Shown here: piece by piece, positions 7,145 to 15,838 of the stretch
Layout: every line of letters begins with the position of its first letter
Numbering within the stretch: the stretch's first letter is position 1
Assembly (NCBI RefSeq): GCF_017876315.1
Contig: NZ_JAGINU010000001.1
Coordinates: forward strand, 5,332,001-5,396,000
Length of the DNA stretch: 64,000 nucleotides
Direction of reading: 5' to 3'
DNA from: Pseudonocardia parietis
GTDB taxonomy: Bacteria; Actinomycetota; Actinomycetes; Mycobacteriales; Pseudonocardiaceae
Position numbers and translations under genes: made by a program
Notes under the pieces: model-generated
Database searches by the model: none
The model's input: only the letters and a program-made list of their open reading frames with translations
Told to the model about the DNA's origin: nothing

Positions 7145-8893
7145 GTGACCACCTGCTCCCCGCAGCTCGCGTTCGACGAGCTGGGCACACCGCTGCGCGA
7201 CGTCACGTTCTGCGTCCTCGACCTGGAGACCACCGGCGGCAGCCACCGGACCGACGCCATCACCGAGGTCGGAGCGGTCCTGGTCCGCGGAGGGCAACGG
7301 ATCGGTGAGCTGTCGACACTGGTCGATCCGGGAGCGCGGATTCCGGCCGACATCACCCGCCTGACCGGGATCACGAACGGGATGCTCGCCGGGGCACCGC
7401 CACTCGGCGCGGTACTCCCGTCGGTGCTGGACCTGCTGCAGGGCTCGGTGCTGGTCGCGCACAACGCCCCGTTCGACACCGGGTTCCTGCGTGCCGCGTG
7501 CGAGCGCCACGAGCGCCCGTGGCCCACGCCCCCGATCCTGTGCACCGCCCGGCTCGCCCGGGCGGTGCTCCCGCGCAGCGAGTGCCCCAGCGTCCGGCTC
7601 GGTGCCCTCGCCGAGCACTTCGGCTGCACCACCACGCCGGACCACCGGGCGCTCACCGACGCACGGGCCACCGTCGAGGTGCTGCACCACCTGCTCGAAC
7701 GGATCGGGAACCTCGGGGTGCAGAGCCTGGAGGAGCTCGTCGCACTGGTGAAGGACCGGGCGCCGCACCGCCCGACCACGGCGCAGCGGCAGCGCAGGCA
7801 CCTCGCGAACGGCGTGCCGTCGGCCCCGGGGGTGTACCTGTTCCGCGGCGGGGGCGACGAGGTGCTCTACGTCGGCACCAGCGGCGACCTGCACCGCCGG
7901 GTCCGGTCGTACTTCACCGCCGGGGAGCGGCGGCGCCGGGTCCGGGACATGGTGGCCCAGGCCGAACGGGTCGACACCGTCGTCTGTGCCCACGCGCTGG
8001 AGGCCTCGGTCCGCGAGCTGCGGCTGATCGCGGCGCACCGCCCCCGCTACAACCGGCGTTCCCGCAACCCGGGCCGGAGCTGGTGGGTGGCGCCGACCGC
8101 CGAGGCGTTCCCCCGCCTCTCGGTCGTGTCGACGCCGCGCGAGGGGGCGCTGGGGCCGTTCACGTCCCGCAGTGCCGCGACCGAGGTCCTCGACGCCGCG
8201 CTGGAGGCGGTGCCGCTGCGCCGGTGCACGATCCGGATCCCGGCCCGCCGGCCGTCCGCCACCCCCTGCGCGCTGCACGAGCTGGGCCGCTGTGCCGCGC
8301 CGTGCGCCGGGCTGCAGCCGCCCGACGACTACGCACCCGCGGTCGACTCGTGGCTCGATCTCGTCGCGGGCCGCGACGACGCCCCGCTGCGCACCCTCGC
8401 CGCGGCCGTCGACACCCGCTCCGCGGACGGCCGCTACGAGTCCGCGGCCCGGGTCCGCGACCGGCTGGCCGCGCTCGCCTCCGGCGTCGACCGTGCGGGC
8501 ACGCTGGCCGGGCTCGCGTCGCTCGAGGAGGTCGTCGGGGCCCGGCCGGACGGCTCCGGCGGCTGGGAGCTCGCCGTCCTGCGGTACGGGCGCCTCGCCG
8601 CCGCGGGGAACGCGCCGCGCGGGGTCCGCCCGATGCCGGTGGTGGAGGCGCTGCGCGCGGGGGCGCAGACCGTGCTGCCCGGGCCCGGACCGCTGCGCGG
8701 GGCCCCGCCCGAGGAGGTCCGGCTGCTGTACCGCTGGCTCACCGGCGGGGGCACCCGCCTGGTGTACAGCACGCCGTCCTGGGCCGAACCCGCACACGGC
8801 GCCGGCCCGTGGCGGGCCTGGGCCGAGCGCGCCCGCGAGGCATCCCACCGCACCGGCGACCACGCCCCGGACGAACCGGCCCGCACCGTCTGA
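7145..8893 (+). CDS. DEDDh exonuclease fused to UvrC/Cho-type GIY-YIG nuclease (Rv2191-like)
   Basis: The 582-residue protein joins two DNA-repair nucleases. Residues 15-185 are a proofreading-type 3'-5' exonuclease with LDLETTGG, HNAPFDTGF near 105 and HRALTDARAT near 167, which supply the D-E-D-D-H residues. Residues 225-300 are a GIY-YIG domain, GVYLFRGGGDEVLYVGTSGD, as in the N-terminal incision half of UvrC and in E. coli Cho. The helix-hairpin-helix end of UvrC is absent. The start is GTG 7145, set by the leaderless promoter. M. tuberculosis Rv2191 has this architecture and position. The damage-type promoter fits a repair role. Confidence 0.9.
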   Translation: MTTCSPQLAFDELGTPLRDVTFCVLDLETTGGSHRTDAITEVGAVLVRGGQRIGELSTLVDPGARIPADITRLTGITNGMLAGAPPLGAVLPSVLDLLQGSVLVAHNAPFDTGFLRAACERHERPWPTPPILCTARLARAVLPRSECPSVRLGALAEHFGCTTTPDHRALTDARATVEVLHHLLERIGNLGVQSLEELVALVKDRAPHRPTTAQRQRRHLANGVPSAPGVYLFRGGGDEVLYVGTSGDLHRRVRSYFTAGERRRRVRDMVAQAERVDTVVCAHALEASVRELRLIAAHRPRYNRRSRNPGRSWWVAPTAEAFPRLSVVSTPREGALGPFTSRSAATEVLDAALEAVPLRRCTIRIPARRPSATPCALHELGRCAAPCAGLQPPDDYAPAVDSWLDLVAGRDDAPLRTLAAAVDTRSADGRYESAARVRDRLAALASGVDRAGTLAGLASLEEVVGARPDGSGGWELAVLRYGRLAAAGNAPRGVRPMPVVEALRAGAQTVLPGPGPLRGAPPEEVRLLYRWLTGGGTRLVYSTPSWAEPAHGAGPWRAWAERAREASHRTGDHAPDEPARTV

Positions 8894-9010
8894 GCCGGCC
8901 TCCGACCACCACGTCCGGCCACGACGCCCGGCCACGAACTCCGACTGCGCCTCCGACTACGACTTCCGGTTACGGCCTCCGACCACTACCGCTGACCACG
9001 ACCGCTGACA

Positions 9011-9057
9011 CGACGAGGCCCCGGGCGGAGCGGGTGCTCCGGCCCGGGGCCTCGTCG
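9011..9057. terminator. Bidirectional terminator between the nuclease gene and qcrB
   Basis: A perfect 16-bp stem, CGACGAGGCCCCGGGC at 9011-9026 and its complement at 9042-9057, closes a 15-nt loop that itself contains GGAG/CTCC. It lies between two convergent genes and can serve both. The sequence before it, 8894-9010, is a degenerate array of CTCCGACYAC-like words with no gene. Confidence 0.85.
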
Positions 9058-9090
9058 TCGGTGTGGCGCTAGTACCGCGTCACCGGACGG

Positions 9091-10806
9091 TCACTCGGTC
9101 GGCTGCTGCGGACGACCACCGTCGTCCGGGCGACCGGCGAGCTCCTCGCGGCGCGACTCGAGCTCGCGGCGGGCGGCCGCCCGCTCGTCGCGCTCGGCCA
9201 GCTCCCGCTCGTGCGCCTCGTGCTGGGCCTGGGCCAGAGCGCGCGACTCGTCGGCCGGGTCCGGCGACAGCATCGAACCGGGGACCGGCTCGCCTGCCGA
9301 GCCCAGCTGGTTCATCCGCTTGGGCACCGAGGTGCCCTGGTAGGCCAGCTCGATCGGGTGCCCGTGCGAGTCGACACCGGCCAGCGGCTGGTGCACCTCG
9401 ATGAACTCGCCGTGCGGCAGCCGCTTGATGATGCCGGTCTCGATGCCGTGCTCGAGCACCGCGCGGTCCGACTTCTGCAGTCCGAGGCACCAGCGGTAGG
9501 TGACCCAGTACACGATCGGCGGCAGGATCATCAGGCCCAGCCGGCCGGCCCAGGTCGTCGCGTTCAGCGAGATGTGGAAGAAGTACGAGATCCAGTCGTT
9601 GAACCCGCACATCACGAGCCACAGGTAGAACGTGATCCCCATCGCGCCCAGCGCCGTGCGGACCGGGACGTCCCGCGGGCGCTGCAGCAGGTTGTGCAGC
9701 GCGTCGTCGCCGGTGAACCGGCGCTCGATGGACGGATAGGCCCCCGCCAGCACGAACAGCACCGGCAGGAAGCCCGCGGTCGGGATGAACGCGGACGGGA
9801 TCGTGTAGGTCCCGAAGAGGTAGAACTCCCACGGCGGGAAGATCCGGCCCATGCCCTCGGACCACAGCATGTAGAAGTCGGGCTGCGATCCCGCGGAGAT
9901 GTGCGAGGCGTCGTACGGGCCGAGCGTCCAGACCCCGTTGATCTGGAACAGACCGGAGATCAGGGCCAGCACGCCGGCGACGACCGCGAAGAAGGCACCG
10001 CCCTTGGCCGCGAACTGCGGAAGGATCCGCACGCCGACCACGTTCTTCTCGGTCCGGCCGGGACCGGGGAACTGGGTGTGCTTCTGGTACCACACCAGAC
10101 CCAGGTGCACCGCGATCAGCGCGAGGATGATCCCGGGCAGCACCAGCACGTGGATGATGTAGAGCCTCGGGATGATCTCCGTACCCGGGAACTCGCCGCC
10201 GAACAGCGCCCAGTGCACCCAGGTTCCCATGATCGGCACGGTCAGCGTGATGCCCGAGGCGATCCGCAGACCGACACCGGAGAGCAGGTCGTCCGGCAGG
10301 CCGTAGCCGGTGAAGCCCTCGAAGGTGCCGAGCAGGATCAGCACGATGCCGATGATCCAGTTGGCCTCACGCGGCTTGCGGAACGCTCCGGTGAAGAACA
10401 CCCGGAACATGTGGATGATCATCGAGGCCACGAACAGCAGCGCCGCCCAGTGGTGCAGCTGGCGCATGAACAACCCGCCGCGGACCTCGAACGAGATCTC
10501 GAGGGTGGACTCGTAGGCGCGCGACATGTGCACGCCGCGGAGCGGGTCGTACGGGCCGTTGTAGACGACCTCCTCCATCGAGGGGTCGAAGAACAGGCCC
10601 AGGTAGGTGCCCGACAGCAGCAGGATGATGAAGCTGTAGAGCGCGATCTCGCCCAGCATGAACGACCAGTGGGTCGGGAAGACCTTGTTGAACTGCTTCC
10701 GCAGCCCGGCCGCCGGGTGGTAACGCTGGTCCAGCTGGTCGAGAGCCTCAGCGGCTCTGGCGGACGACCCTCCCGAAGAGGACGTCGGCGTGGTGATCGA
10801 ACTCAT
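9091..10806 (-). CDS. qcrB: Cytochrome bc1 complex cytochrome b subunit
   Basis: This 571-residue membrane subunit of the actinobacterial bcc complex carries the two b haems and the quinol sites. An N-terminal cytosolic stretch precedes HWSFMLGEIALYSFIILLL (first helix). Haem-ligand histidines sit in RQLHHWAALLFVASMIIHMF and in the later IIHVLVLPGIILALIAVH helix. QPDFYMLWSEG stands where mitochondrial cytochrome b has PEWY, as usual in actinobacteria. The C-terminal tail is long, hydrophilic and charged. ATG 10806 overlaps the qcrA stop by 4 bp. It is the last gene of qcrC-qcrA-qcrB. Confidence 0.95.
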   Translation of the reverse strand: MSSITTPTSSSGGSSARAAEALDQLDQRYHPAAGLRKQFNKVFPTHWSFMLGEIALYSFIILLLSGTYLGLFFDPSMEEVVYNGPYDPLRGVHMSRAYESTLEISFEVRGGLFMRQLHHWAALLFVASMIIHMFRVFFTGAFRKPREANWIIGIVLILLGTFEGFTGYGLPDDLLSGVGLRIASGITLTVPIMGTWVHWALFGGEFPGTEIIPRLYIIHVLVLPGIILALIAVHLGLVWYQKHTQFPGPGRTEKNVVGVRILPQFAAKGGAFFAVVAGVLALISGLFQINGVWTLGPYDASHISAGSQPDFYMLWSEGMGRIFPPWEFYLFGTYTIPSAFIPTAGFLPVLFVLAGAYPSIERRFTGDDALHNLLQRPRDVPVRTALGAMGITFYLWLVMCGFNDWISYFFHISLNATTWAGRLGLMILPPIVYWVTYRWCLGLQKSDRAVLEHGIETGIIKRLPHGEFIEVHQPLAGVDSHGHPIELAYQGTSVPKRMNQLGSAGEPVPGSMLSPDPADESRALAQAQHEAHERELAERDERAAARRELESRREELAGRPDDGGRPQQPTE

Positions 10807-11939
10807 GTCGTCTTCGGCCTCTCCCAGAACGCGGGTCCGACGGGCTCCACGAAGTCGCTCCGGGCGACGAAGTAGCCCTCCTCGTTCACCGTGATCGGCA
10901 GCTGTGGCAACGGACGCGCGGCCGGGCCGAAGACCGGCTCCGCGTCCTGGGTCGCCAGGAACTGCGACTGGTGGCAGGGGCACAGGATGCGGTTGTCCTG
11001 TGCCTGGTACAGCGATGTCGGGCAGCCGAGGTGGGTGCAGACCTTCGACCAGGCGTAGTAGTCGCCGTAGCTGAAGTCCTCCTGGCCGGGCCGCGCCGTC
11101 ACCTGCGTGCCCGGGCGCAGGCGGATGAGCATGACCGGCGCGTCGGAGGCGCGCTGCGCGTGCAGCAGCTCCTCCTCGTGCCCGCGCTCACTCTCCCGGA
11201 AGGGGAAGACCGTCATCATCGAACCCGGCTCCATGTCCTCGGGCCGCACGCGTGCGATCTCGCCGACGATACCGGTGTCGGTACGCAGGTACACGGTCTC
11301 GTTGCCCTCGGGGCGCCAGCCGGTGTGCCACAGCGGCGCCTCCTCCCCCGCGGCCCACGGGTTGCGGATGATCCCGCCGAGCGCGATGGCGCCGGTGCCG
11401 ACCCCGAGCACGGCGGCCGACAGGCCGGCCGAGCGCAGGATCAGCTTGCGGCGGCCCAGCGTGCTCTTCTCCCCCGCGTCGGCCAGCTGCGCCATGAACG
11501 TGCGCCGGTCGACCTCGTCCGACCGGCCGTCGTGGCGCTGCTGCACCGCGACCTCGTGCGGCCACAGCTTCTTGACCATCAGGATCACCGCGATCCCCAG
11601 CGCGAGGATCGAGAACCCGAAGGTGAACCCGATGACCGGGGTGTACAGCGAGTAGATCTCGTGGCCGGGCTCGCCGGCGTTGACGTACTCCCACGGCCAC
11701 CAGATGAAGGCGACCAGGAACGCGAGCCCGGACAGCGCAGAGATCAGGAACCACAGCGCGACCGAACGCTCGGCCCGCTTCTCCGCCCTGGTCCCCGGGA
11801 TCGGGTGCGGCGGAGCGTTGTGCACGACCTCGACGTCGTCGAGCTCACCGGCCAGTCGGGCCAGCTGCTCGGGCGTCATCGCGTCGAGCTCCTCCTGGGT
11901 CGGGCGACGGCCCGGCCCGGTGCTGACGTCGCTGCTCAA
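10803..11939 (-). CDS. qcrA: Cytochrome bc1 complex Rieske iron-sulfur subunit
   Basis: The 378-residue protein holds the Rieske [2Fe-2S] cluster that takes electrons from menaquinol. CTHLGC near 302 and CPCHQSQF near 320 provide the two Cys and two His ligands. Actinobacterial QcrA has three membrane segments instead of one: about 67-87, 105-128 and the RRKLILRSAGLSAAVLGVG segment near 170-190. The start is taken as TTG 11939, which overlaps the TGA of qcrC (TTGA); no ATG or GTG lies close to a good ribosome site in the right place. The start codon is the least certain part. Confidence 0.92.
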   Translation of the reverse strand: MSSDVSTGPGRRPTQEELDAMTPEQLARLAGELDDVEVVHNAPPHPIPGTRAEKRAERSVALWFLISALSGLAFLVAFIWWPWEYVNAGEPGHEIYSLYTPVIGFTFGFSILALGIAVILMVKKLWPHEVAVQQRHDGRSDEVDRRTFMAQLADAGEKSTLGRRKLILRSAGLSAAVLGVGTGAIALGGIIRNPWAAGEEAPLWHTGWRPEGNETVYLRTDTGIVGEIARVRPEDMEPGSMMTVFPFRESERGHEEELLHAQRASDAPVMLIRLRPGTQVTARPGQEDFSYGDYYAWSKVCTHLGCPTSLYQAQDNRILCPCHQSQFLATQDAEPVFGPAARPLPQLPITVNEEGYFVARSDFVEPVGPAFWERPKTT

Positions 11940-12814
11940 CTCTTCGCCCCCAACCAGATCGCGAACCCGACCAGCCCGGACATGACGACCATGAAGATGA
12001 AGACACCCTCGGCCGTCGGGCCGAGCCCCATCAGGGCGTTGCCACCCGGGTGGTTGGTCCCGTTGACCGACTTGATGTACGCGATGATGTCGCGCTTCTC
12101 CTCCGGCGTGAGCTGCTGGTCGGAGAACCGCGGCATGTTCTGCGGACCGGTCTGCATCGCGGTGTAGATCTGCGACTCGCTGGCCGGAGCCAGGGCCGGC
12201 GCGTACTTGCCGGACGACAGCGCGCCGCCGACACCGGTGAAGTTGTGGCACGACGCGCAGTTCAGGCGGTACAGCACGCCGCCCCGCCCCGGGTCGTCAC
12301 CGCGCAGCGCCTCGCCCCGATCGGCCGGGGTGACCGGGCCGCCGCCGTTGGCCTGGATGTAGGCGCCCAGCGCCTCCAGGTTCGCGCGGCCCTCGCCCGT
12401 CTCCGGGTCGAAGATCGGCAGCGGGTGCTTGCGATCGGCCTGGGCCTCCTGGCGGGCCATCGGCATGCGACCCGAGGAGACCTGGAAGTAGACCGCCGCG
12501 TCGCCGACACCGATCAGGCTCGGTCCGCGGTCCGCCTCACCCTGCAGGTTCGATCCGTGACAGGTGATGCAGGTGTTGTTGTAGAGCTCCTCGCCCTTGG
12601 CGATCAGCGCGGCGTCCGGCTGCGCCTGCGCGACCTGCGGCTGGGGCGCGAAGGCGGCGTAGAGGAAGCCGACGGACAACAGGCCCAGACCGATGGCGAG
12701 GGCGCCCGCGATCCGGCGGCGCATCTTGCCGTGCGGACGGCGGCCGCCGGGCTTCTGGTCCGGCCGGTTGCCCGGTGGAGGATTCTGGGCTGTGCCCTCG
12801 GGATTCTCGGTCAT
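11936..12814 (-). CDS. qcrC: Dihaem cytochrome c subunit of the bcc complex
   Basis: A 292-residue membrane-anchored protein with two c-type haem sites, CITCH at 82-86 and CASCH at 186-190, each in a cytochrome c domain outside the membrane. An N-terminal segment (about 35-55) and a C-terminal segment (about 265-288) span the membrane. In actinobacteria this fused dihaem subunit replaces soluble cytochrome c and passes electrons directly from the Rieske centre to the aa3 oxidase. It is first in qcrC-qcrA-qcrB, with ctaE 78 bp upstream on the same strand. Confidence 0.95.
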   Translation of the reverse strand: MTENPEGTAQNPPPGNRPDQKPGGRRPHGKMRRRIAGALAIGLGLLSVGFLYAAFAPQPQVAQAQPDAALIAKGEELYNNTCITCHGSNLQGEADRGPSLIGVGDAAVYFQVSSGRMPMARQEAQADRKHPLPIFDPETGEGRANLEALGAYIQANGGGPVTPADRGEALRGDDPGRGGVLYRLNCASCHNFTGVGGALSSGKYAPALAPASESQIYTAMQTGPQNMPRFSDQQLTPEEKRDIIAYIKSVNGTNHPGGNALMGLGPTAEGVFIFMVVMSGLVGFAIWLGAKS

Positions 12815-12892
12815 CGCTGGGGTCTTCCAACCTCGACGTCGTGGCGGGTGGGGAGTCTCGGGACGGGAGCGGGCTGCAGTCGCTACTGCCCG

Positions 12893-13492
12893 TTATCGGA
12901 TGAAGTAGATGACGGCGAACAGCCCGATCCACACCACGTCGACGAAGTGCCAGTAGTAGGACACGACGATCGCTGCAGTGGCCTGTGCCGGGGTGAACTT
13001 GCTCAGTTTCGTGCGGATGATCAGGTAGACGAAGGCGATCAGACCACCGATGACGTGCAGGCCGTGGAAGCCGGTCGCCATGTAGAAGACCGAGCCGTAG
13101 GCGCTGGAGGCCATGGTGGTGCCGTCCTCGACGAGGACCAGGTACTCGTAGCCCTGGCCGAGGACGAAGACCGTCCCCATCGCCAGCGTCAGCAGGTACC
13201 ACCGGCGCAGCCCGAACACGTCCCCACGCTCGGCCGCGAACACGCCGAACTGGCACGTGAACGAGGACGCCACCAGGATGATGGTGATCGTCAACGCGTA
13301 CGGGACGTTGAGGTGCGTCGGAGGCGGCGGCCAGGGGCCGTCGTTCTGCGCTCGCGCGGTGAAGTACATCGCGAACAGCCCGGCGAAGAACATCAGCTCG
13401 CTGGAGAGCCAGACGATGGTGCCGATGCTGACCAGGTTGGGTCGGTTCAGCGAGTGGATCCGCGCGCTGATGTTGGGTGCCGCTGTCGTCAC
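12893..13492 (-). CDS. ctaE: Cytochrome c oxidase subunit III
   Basis: The protein has about 199 residues and five predicted membrane helices, the short form of subunit III of aa3 oxidase; WLSSELMFFAGLFAMYF and the conserved GFHGLHVIGGLI and YWHFVDVVW segments are clear. The start is taken as GTG 13492 and not ATG 13501, because a CATAAT -10 box covers the ATG and ends 7 nt before the GTG, implying a leaderless mRNA. ctaE next to qcrCAB is the conserved actinobacterial arrangement and reflects the bcc-aa3 supercomplex. Confidence 0.93.
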   Translation of the reverse strand: MTTAAPNISARIHSLNRPNLVSIGTIVWLSSELMFFAGLFAMYFTARAQNDGPWPPPPTHLNVPYALTITIILVASSFTCQFGVFAAERGDVFGLRRWYLLTLAMGTVFVLGQGYEYLVLVEDGTTMASSAYGSVFYMATGFHGLHVIGGLIAFVYLIIRTKLSKFTPAQATAAIVVSYYWHFVDVVWIGLFAVIYFIR

Positions 13493-13499
13493 GCCCGGC

Positions 13500-13505
13500 A
13501 TTATG
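13500..13505 (-). promoter_or_regulatory. -10 box of ctaE (leaderless)
   Basis: On the minus strand CATAAT is followed by 7 nt and then GTG 13492-13490. This spacing puts the transcription start at the start codon. No good -35 hexamer is visible. Confidence 0.55.
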
Positions 13506-13667
13506 ACCCGAGCCGAACTTCTACGGCTTGTCGGGATACCCCTTGTCGCATCACGATCGGCGAACGGCGCCCATGATCAGGGCGTCTGCACCGGCCGGCG
13601 TGCCCCCGCGAGCCCGGTCCCGGGGGTGTTGCGCGGATCGACGTTCGGGTGTCGCGGCCCGTTCCCC

Positions 13668-13673
13668 TAGTAT
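13668..13673 (+). promoter_or_regulatory. -10 box of the receiver-like gene (leaderless)
   Basis: TAGTAT at 13668-13673 is followed by 8 nt and then GTG 13682, which places the likely transcription start at the start codon. Confidence 0.55.
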
Positions 13674-13681
13674 CCGCACCC

Positions 13682-14140
13682 GTGGCGAGCGGAGCAGCGG
13701 CAGAGATCGGCGGCGCGGCCGGATCGGTGACGGGGACCAGCACGGTGCTGGTCTACAGCCACCGGCCCGAGATCCGTGAGGGCATCATCAACTCGGTCGG
13801 GCGACGCCCGGCACCGGACGTGGGCCGGGTGCGGTACGTCGAGGCCGCCGGCATCGCCGACGTCCTCGCTTCCTGCGACGCAGGGGAGGCCGACCTGCTG
13901 ATCCTCGACGGCGAGGCACAGCCGACCGGTGGCATGGGCGTGGCGAAACAGCTGCGGCACGAGATCGTCGACTGTCCCCCGATCGTGCTGACCGTCCGCC
14001 GCCGCGACGACCGCTGGCTGGCGACGTGGTCGGAGGCGGACGCGGTGCTGGTGCACCCGCTCGACCCGATCGAGGCCGCCGAGGTGGTCGCGCAGGTGCT
14101 GCGCGGCTCCCGGGCCGGAACACTGACCGAGAACGAATAG
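13682..14140 (+). CDS. Receiver-like domain protein without clear phosphorylation site
   Basis: The protein has about 152 residues from GTG 13682. It reads as a single alpha/beta receiver-like domain: TVLVYSHRPEIREGIINSV, then DLLILDGEAQPTGGMGVAKQLR (LDGE in the place of the phospho-acceptor Asp strand) and PPIVLTVRRRDDRWLATWSEADAVLVHPLDP. The acidic pair at the first strand is missing, so phosphorylation is doubtful. No DNA-binding domain is fused. It lies divergent to ctaE and 13 bp before trpD. The role is unknown; an atypical receiver in an operon with trpD is the plainest description. Confidence 0.7.
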   Translation: MASGAAAEIGGAAGSVTGTSTVLVYSHRPEIREGIINSVGRRPAPDVGRVRYVEAAGIADVLASCDAGEADLLILDGEAQPTGGMGVAKQLRHEIVDCPPIVLTVRRRDDRWLATWSEADAVLVHPLDPIEAAEVVAQVLRGSRAGTLTENE

Positions 14141-14153
14141 GACACCCCACCGC

Positions 14154-15197
14154 GTGAGCGCATCGACCTGGCCCTCCGTGATCGGCCGCCTGATGGCCGG
14201 CGAGGACGTCACCGCCGAGGAGTCGACCTGGGCGATGGGACAGGTCTTCGCCGGCGAGGCCACACCCGCGCAGCTCGCGGGCTTCCTCGTCGCGCTGCGC
14301 GCGAAGGGCGAGACACCGGCCGAGATCTCGGGCATGGCCGACGCGATGCTGGCGCACGCGCTGCGGGTGGACGTCCCCGGCCGCGCCGTGGACGTCGTCG
14401 GCACCGGTGGCGACCAGGCACACACGGTCAACATCTCCACGATGGCGGCGATCGTCGTCGCGGCCGCCGGGGCGCCGGTGGTCAAGCACGGCGGCCGGGC
14501 CGCGTCCTCCCAGTCCGGGACGGCGGACGTGCTCGAGGCGCTCGGCGTCGCGATCGAGCTGACCCCGGCCGCGGTGGAACGCTGCGTGGCGGAGCTGGGC
14601 ATCGGGTTCTGCTTCGCGCAGGCGTTCCACCCGGCCATGCGCTACGCCGGCGGGGTGCGGCGCGAGCTGGGCGTCCCGACGGCGATGAACCTGCTCGGCC
14701 CGCTGTCCAACCCGGCCCAGCCGGCGACCGGCCTGATCGGCTGCGCGGAGCCGCGGCACGCCGCGACGATGGCCGAGGTGTTCGCCCGGCGCGGCAAGTC
14801 GGTGCTGGTGGTGCGGGGCGACGACGGCCTGGACGAGCTGACCACGACCACCACGAGCACGGTCTGGATCGCCGACGGCGGCACGGTGCGCCGGGAGCGC
14901 CTCGACCCGGCCGCGCTGGGTGTGCGGCCGGCCACCACCGAGGACCTGCGCGGCGGCACCCCGGACGTGAACGCCGCCGTGGTGCGGGACCTGCTGGCCG
15001 GCAAGGCCGGCCCGGTCCGCGACGCCGTGCTGCTCAACGCCGCCGGGGCCCTGGCCGCGCACCGCGGGGTCGGTGACGACCTGGCGACGGCCATCGGCGA
15101 CGCCCTCGACGCCGTCACCCGGGCGGTCGACTCCGGCGCCGGCGCGGACCTGCTGAGCCGCTGGGCGGCCCTGTCCAGCTCGCTGGCGAACAGCTGA
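14154..15197 (+). CDS. trpD: Anthranilate phosphoribosyltransferase
   Basis: The 347-residue enzyme attaches phosphoribose from PRPP to anthranilate in tryptophan synthesis. The PRPP-binding GTGGD motif is at about 83-87, VNISTMAA follows, and KHGGRAASSQSG near 108-119 is the second substrate loop. The length is typical. GTG 14154 starts 13 bp after the receiver-like gene, so both probably share one mRNA. In M. tuberculosis trpD (Rv2192c) also neighbours ctaE. No trp leader or other trp gene is in the window. Confidence 0.95.
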   Translation: MSASTWPSVIGRLMAGEDVTAEESTWAMGQVFAGEATPAQLAGFLVALRAKGETPAEISGMADAMLAHALRVDVPGRAVDVVGTGGDQAHTVNISTMAAIVVAAAGAPVVKHGGRAASSQSGTADVLEALGVAIELTPAAVERCVAELGIGFCFAQAFHPAMRYAGGVRRELGVPTAMNLLGPLSNPAQPATGLIGCAEPRHAATMAEVFARRGKSVLVVRGDDGLDELTTTTTSTVWIADGGTVRRERLDPAALGVRPATTEDLRGGTPDVNAAVVRDLLAGKAGPVRDAVLLNAAGALAAHRGVGDDLATAIGDALDAVTRAVDSGAGADLLSRWAALSSSLANS

Positions 15198-15252
15198 CCG
15201 GAGTCGTCCTGTCGACCCGGCGCGGTGCCGGCCGGCACCGCAGGGGTCACGG

Positions 15253-15531
15253 TCAGTCGAGACCGATCGCGTAGGCCACGTCGGTGTCGGCCTTGGAGTA
15301 GGACCGGAAGGCGATGTGCGTGTCGGTCCCGACGACGCCGTCGACCTTGCTGAGGTGGCCCGCGATGATGTCGGCGAGCTGCTCGTGCTCGCGCACCTTG
15401 ACGATCGCGATCAGGTCGACGTCCCCGGCGCACGAGTAGACCTCGGCGACCCCGTCGAGGTCGGCGATCGCCTGCGCGGTCTCGGGGATCCGGTCGGCGG
15501 CGGTGTGCACCAGGACGATCGCGGTGATCAC
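15253..15531 (-). CDS. Stand-alone Lrp/AsnC ligand-binding (RAM) domain protein
   Basis: A 92-residue protein consisting only of the effector-binding half of Lrp/AsnC regulators: VITAIVLVHTAADRIPE, DGVAEVYSCAGDVDLIAIVKV and HIAFRSYSKADTD. There is no helix-turn-helix. Such single-domain proteins bind amino acids and form octamers, and may modulate partner regulators; the ligand is unknown. GTG 15531 is preferred over the upstream GTG 15567 because the family starts at this beta strand and a GAGGGGG stretch lies about 10 nt upstream. Confidence 0.8.
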   Translation of the reverse strand: MITAIVLVHTAADRIPETAQAIADLDGVAEVYSCAGDVDLIAIVKVREHEQLADIIAGHLSKVDGVVGTDTHIAFRSYSKADTDVAYAIGLD

Positions 15532-15633
15532 GGCGGGGTTCCCCCTCGGGACGGCGGTCCGGCGCAACGCGCCGATCGGTCGCCGGTCAGGTTAGTGCGG
15601 GCTTCCGGTGTGGCGCAGGCCCCACCTGCTTGC

Positions 15634-15639
15634 TACGGT
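15634..15639 (+). promoter_or_regulatory. -10 box before a short leader ORF
   Basis: TACGGT is followed by 7 nt and ATG 15647, the usual geometry of leaderless transcripts in this window. It probably drives the short ORF and the ACT-like gene 190 bp downstream. Confidence 0.5.
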
Positions 15640-15646
15640 GAGCGGC

Positions 15647-15730
15647 ATGCGCCCCGTCGAGCACACCCCTGCTCCGAGCGCAGTGTCGGCCGCACGACTT
15701 CTCGCGGTAGTAACACTGCGCGTCGGCTGA
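15647..15730 (+). CDS. Possible 27-residue leader peptide
   Basis: From ATG 15647 the frame reads MRPVEHTPAPSAVSAARLL and then AVVTLRVG before TGA 15728-15730. The start fits a leaderless promoter at 15634. The peptide lies 108 nt before the ACT-like gene. It has no run of one amino acid that would mark a classical attenuator, and no terminator hairpin was found in the 108 nt, although TTCTCGCG occurs both inside the ORF and again near 15811. Whether it is translated is unproven. Confidence 0.35.
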   Translation: MRPVEHTPAPSAVSAARLLAVVTLRVG

Positions 15731-15838
15731 CCCAGGCTGCCGCCGCGCCGCGCCCGATCCCAGGCGCACTCTCTCGTATGCCGAGACCTGGCTCGCGTTC
15801 TGAGCATCTTCTCGCGCAACGCACGGAGCCCACTCATC

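Noticed and set aside
9211..10875. A long plus-strand open frame opposite qcrB
   Set aside because: It is the antisense shadow of qcrB. The translation is rich in Arg, His, Gln and Asp with no domain.
15647..15838. T-box or classical amino-acid attenuator upstream of the ACT-like gene
   Set aside because: No T-box sequence, no run of one codon and no terminator/antiterminator pair could be found.
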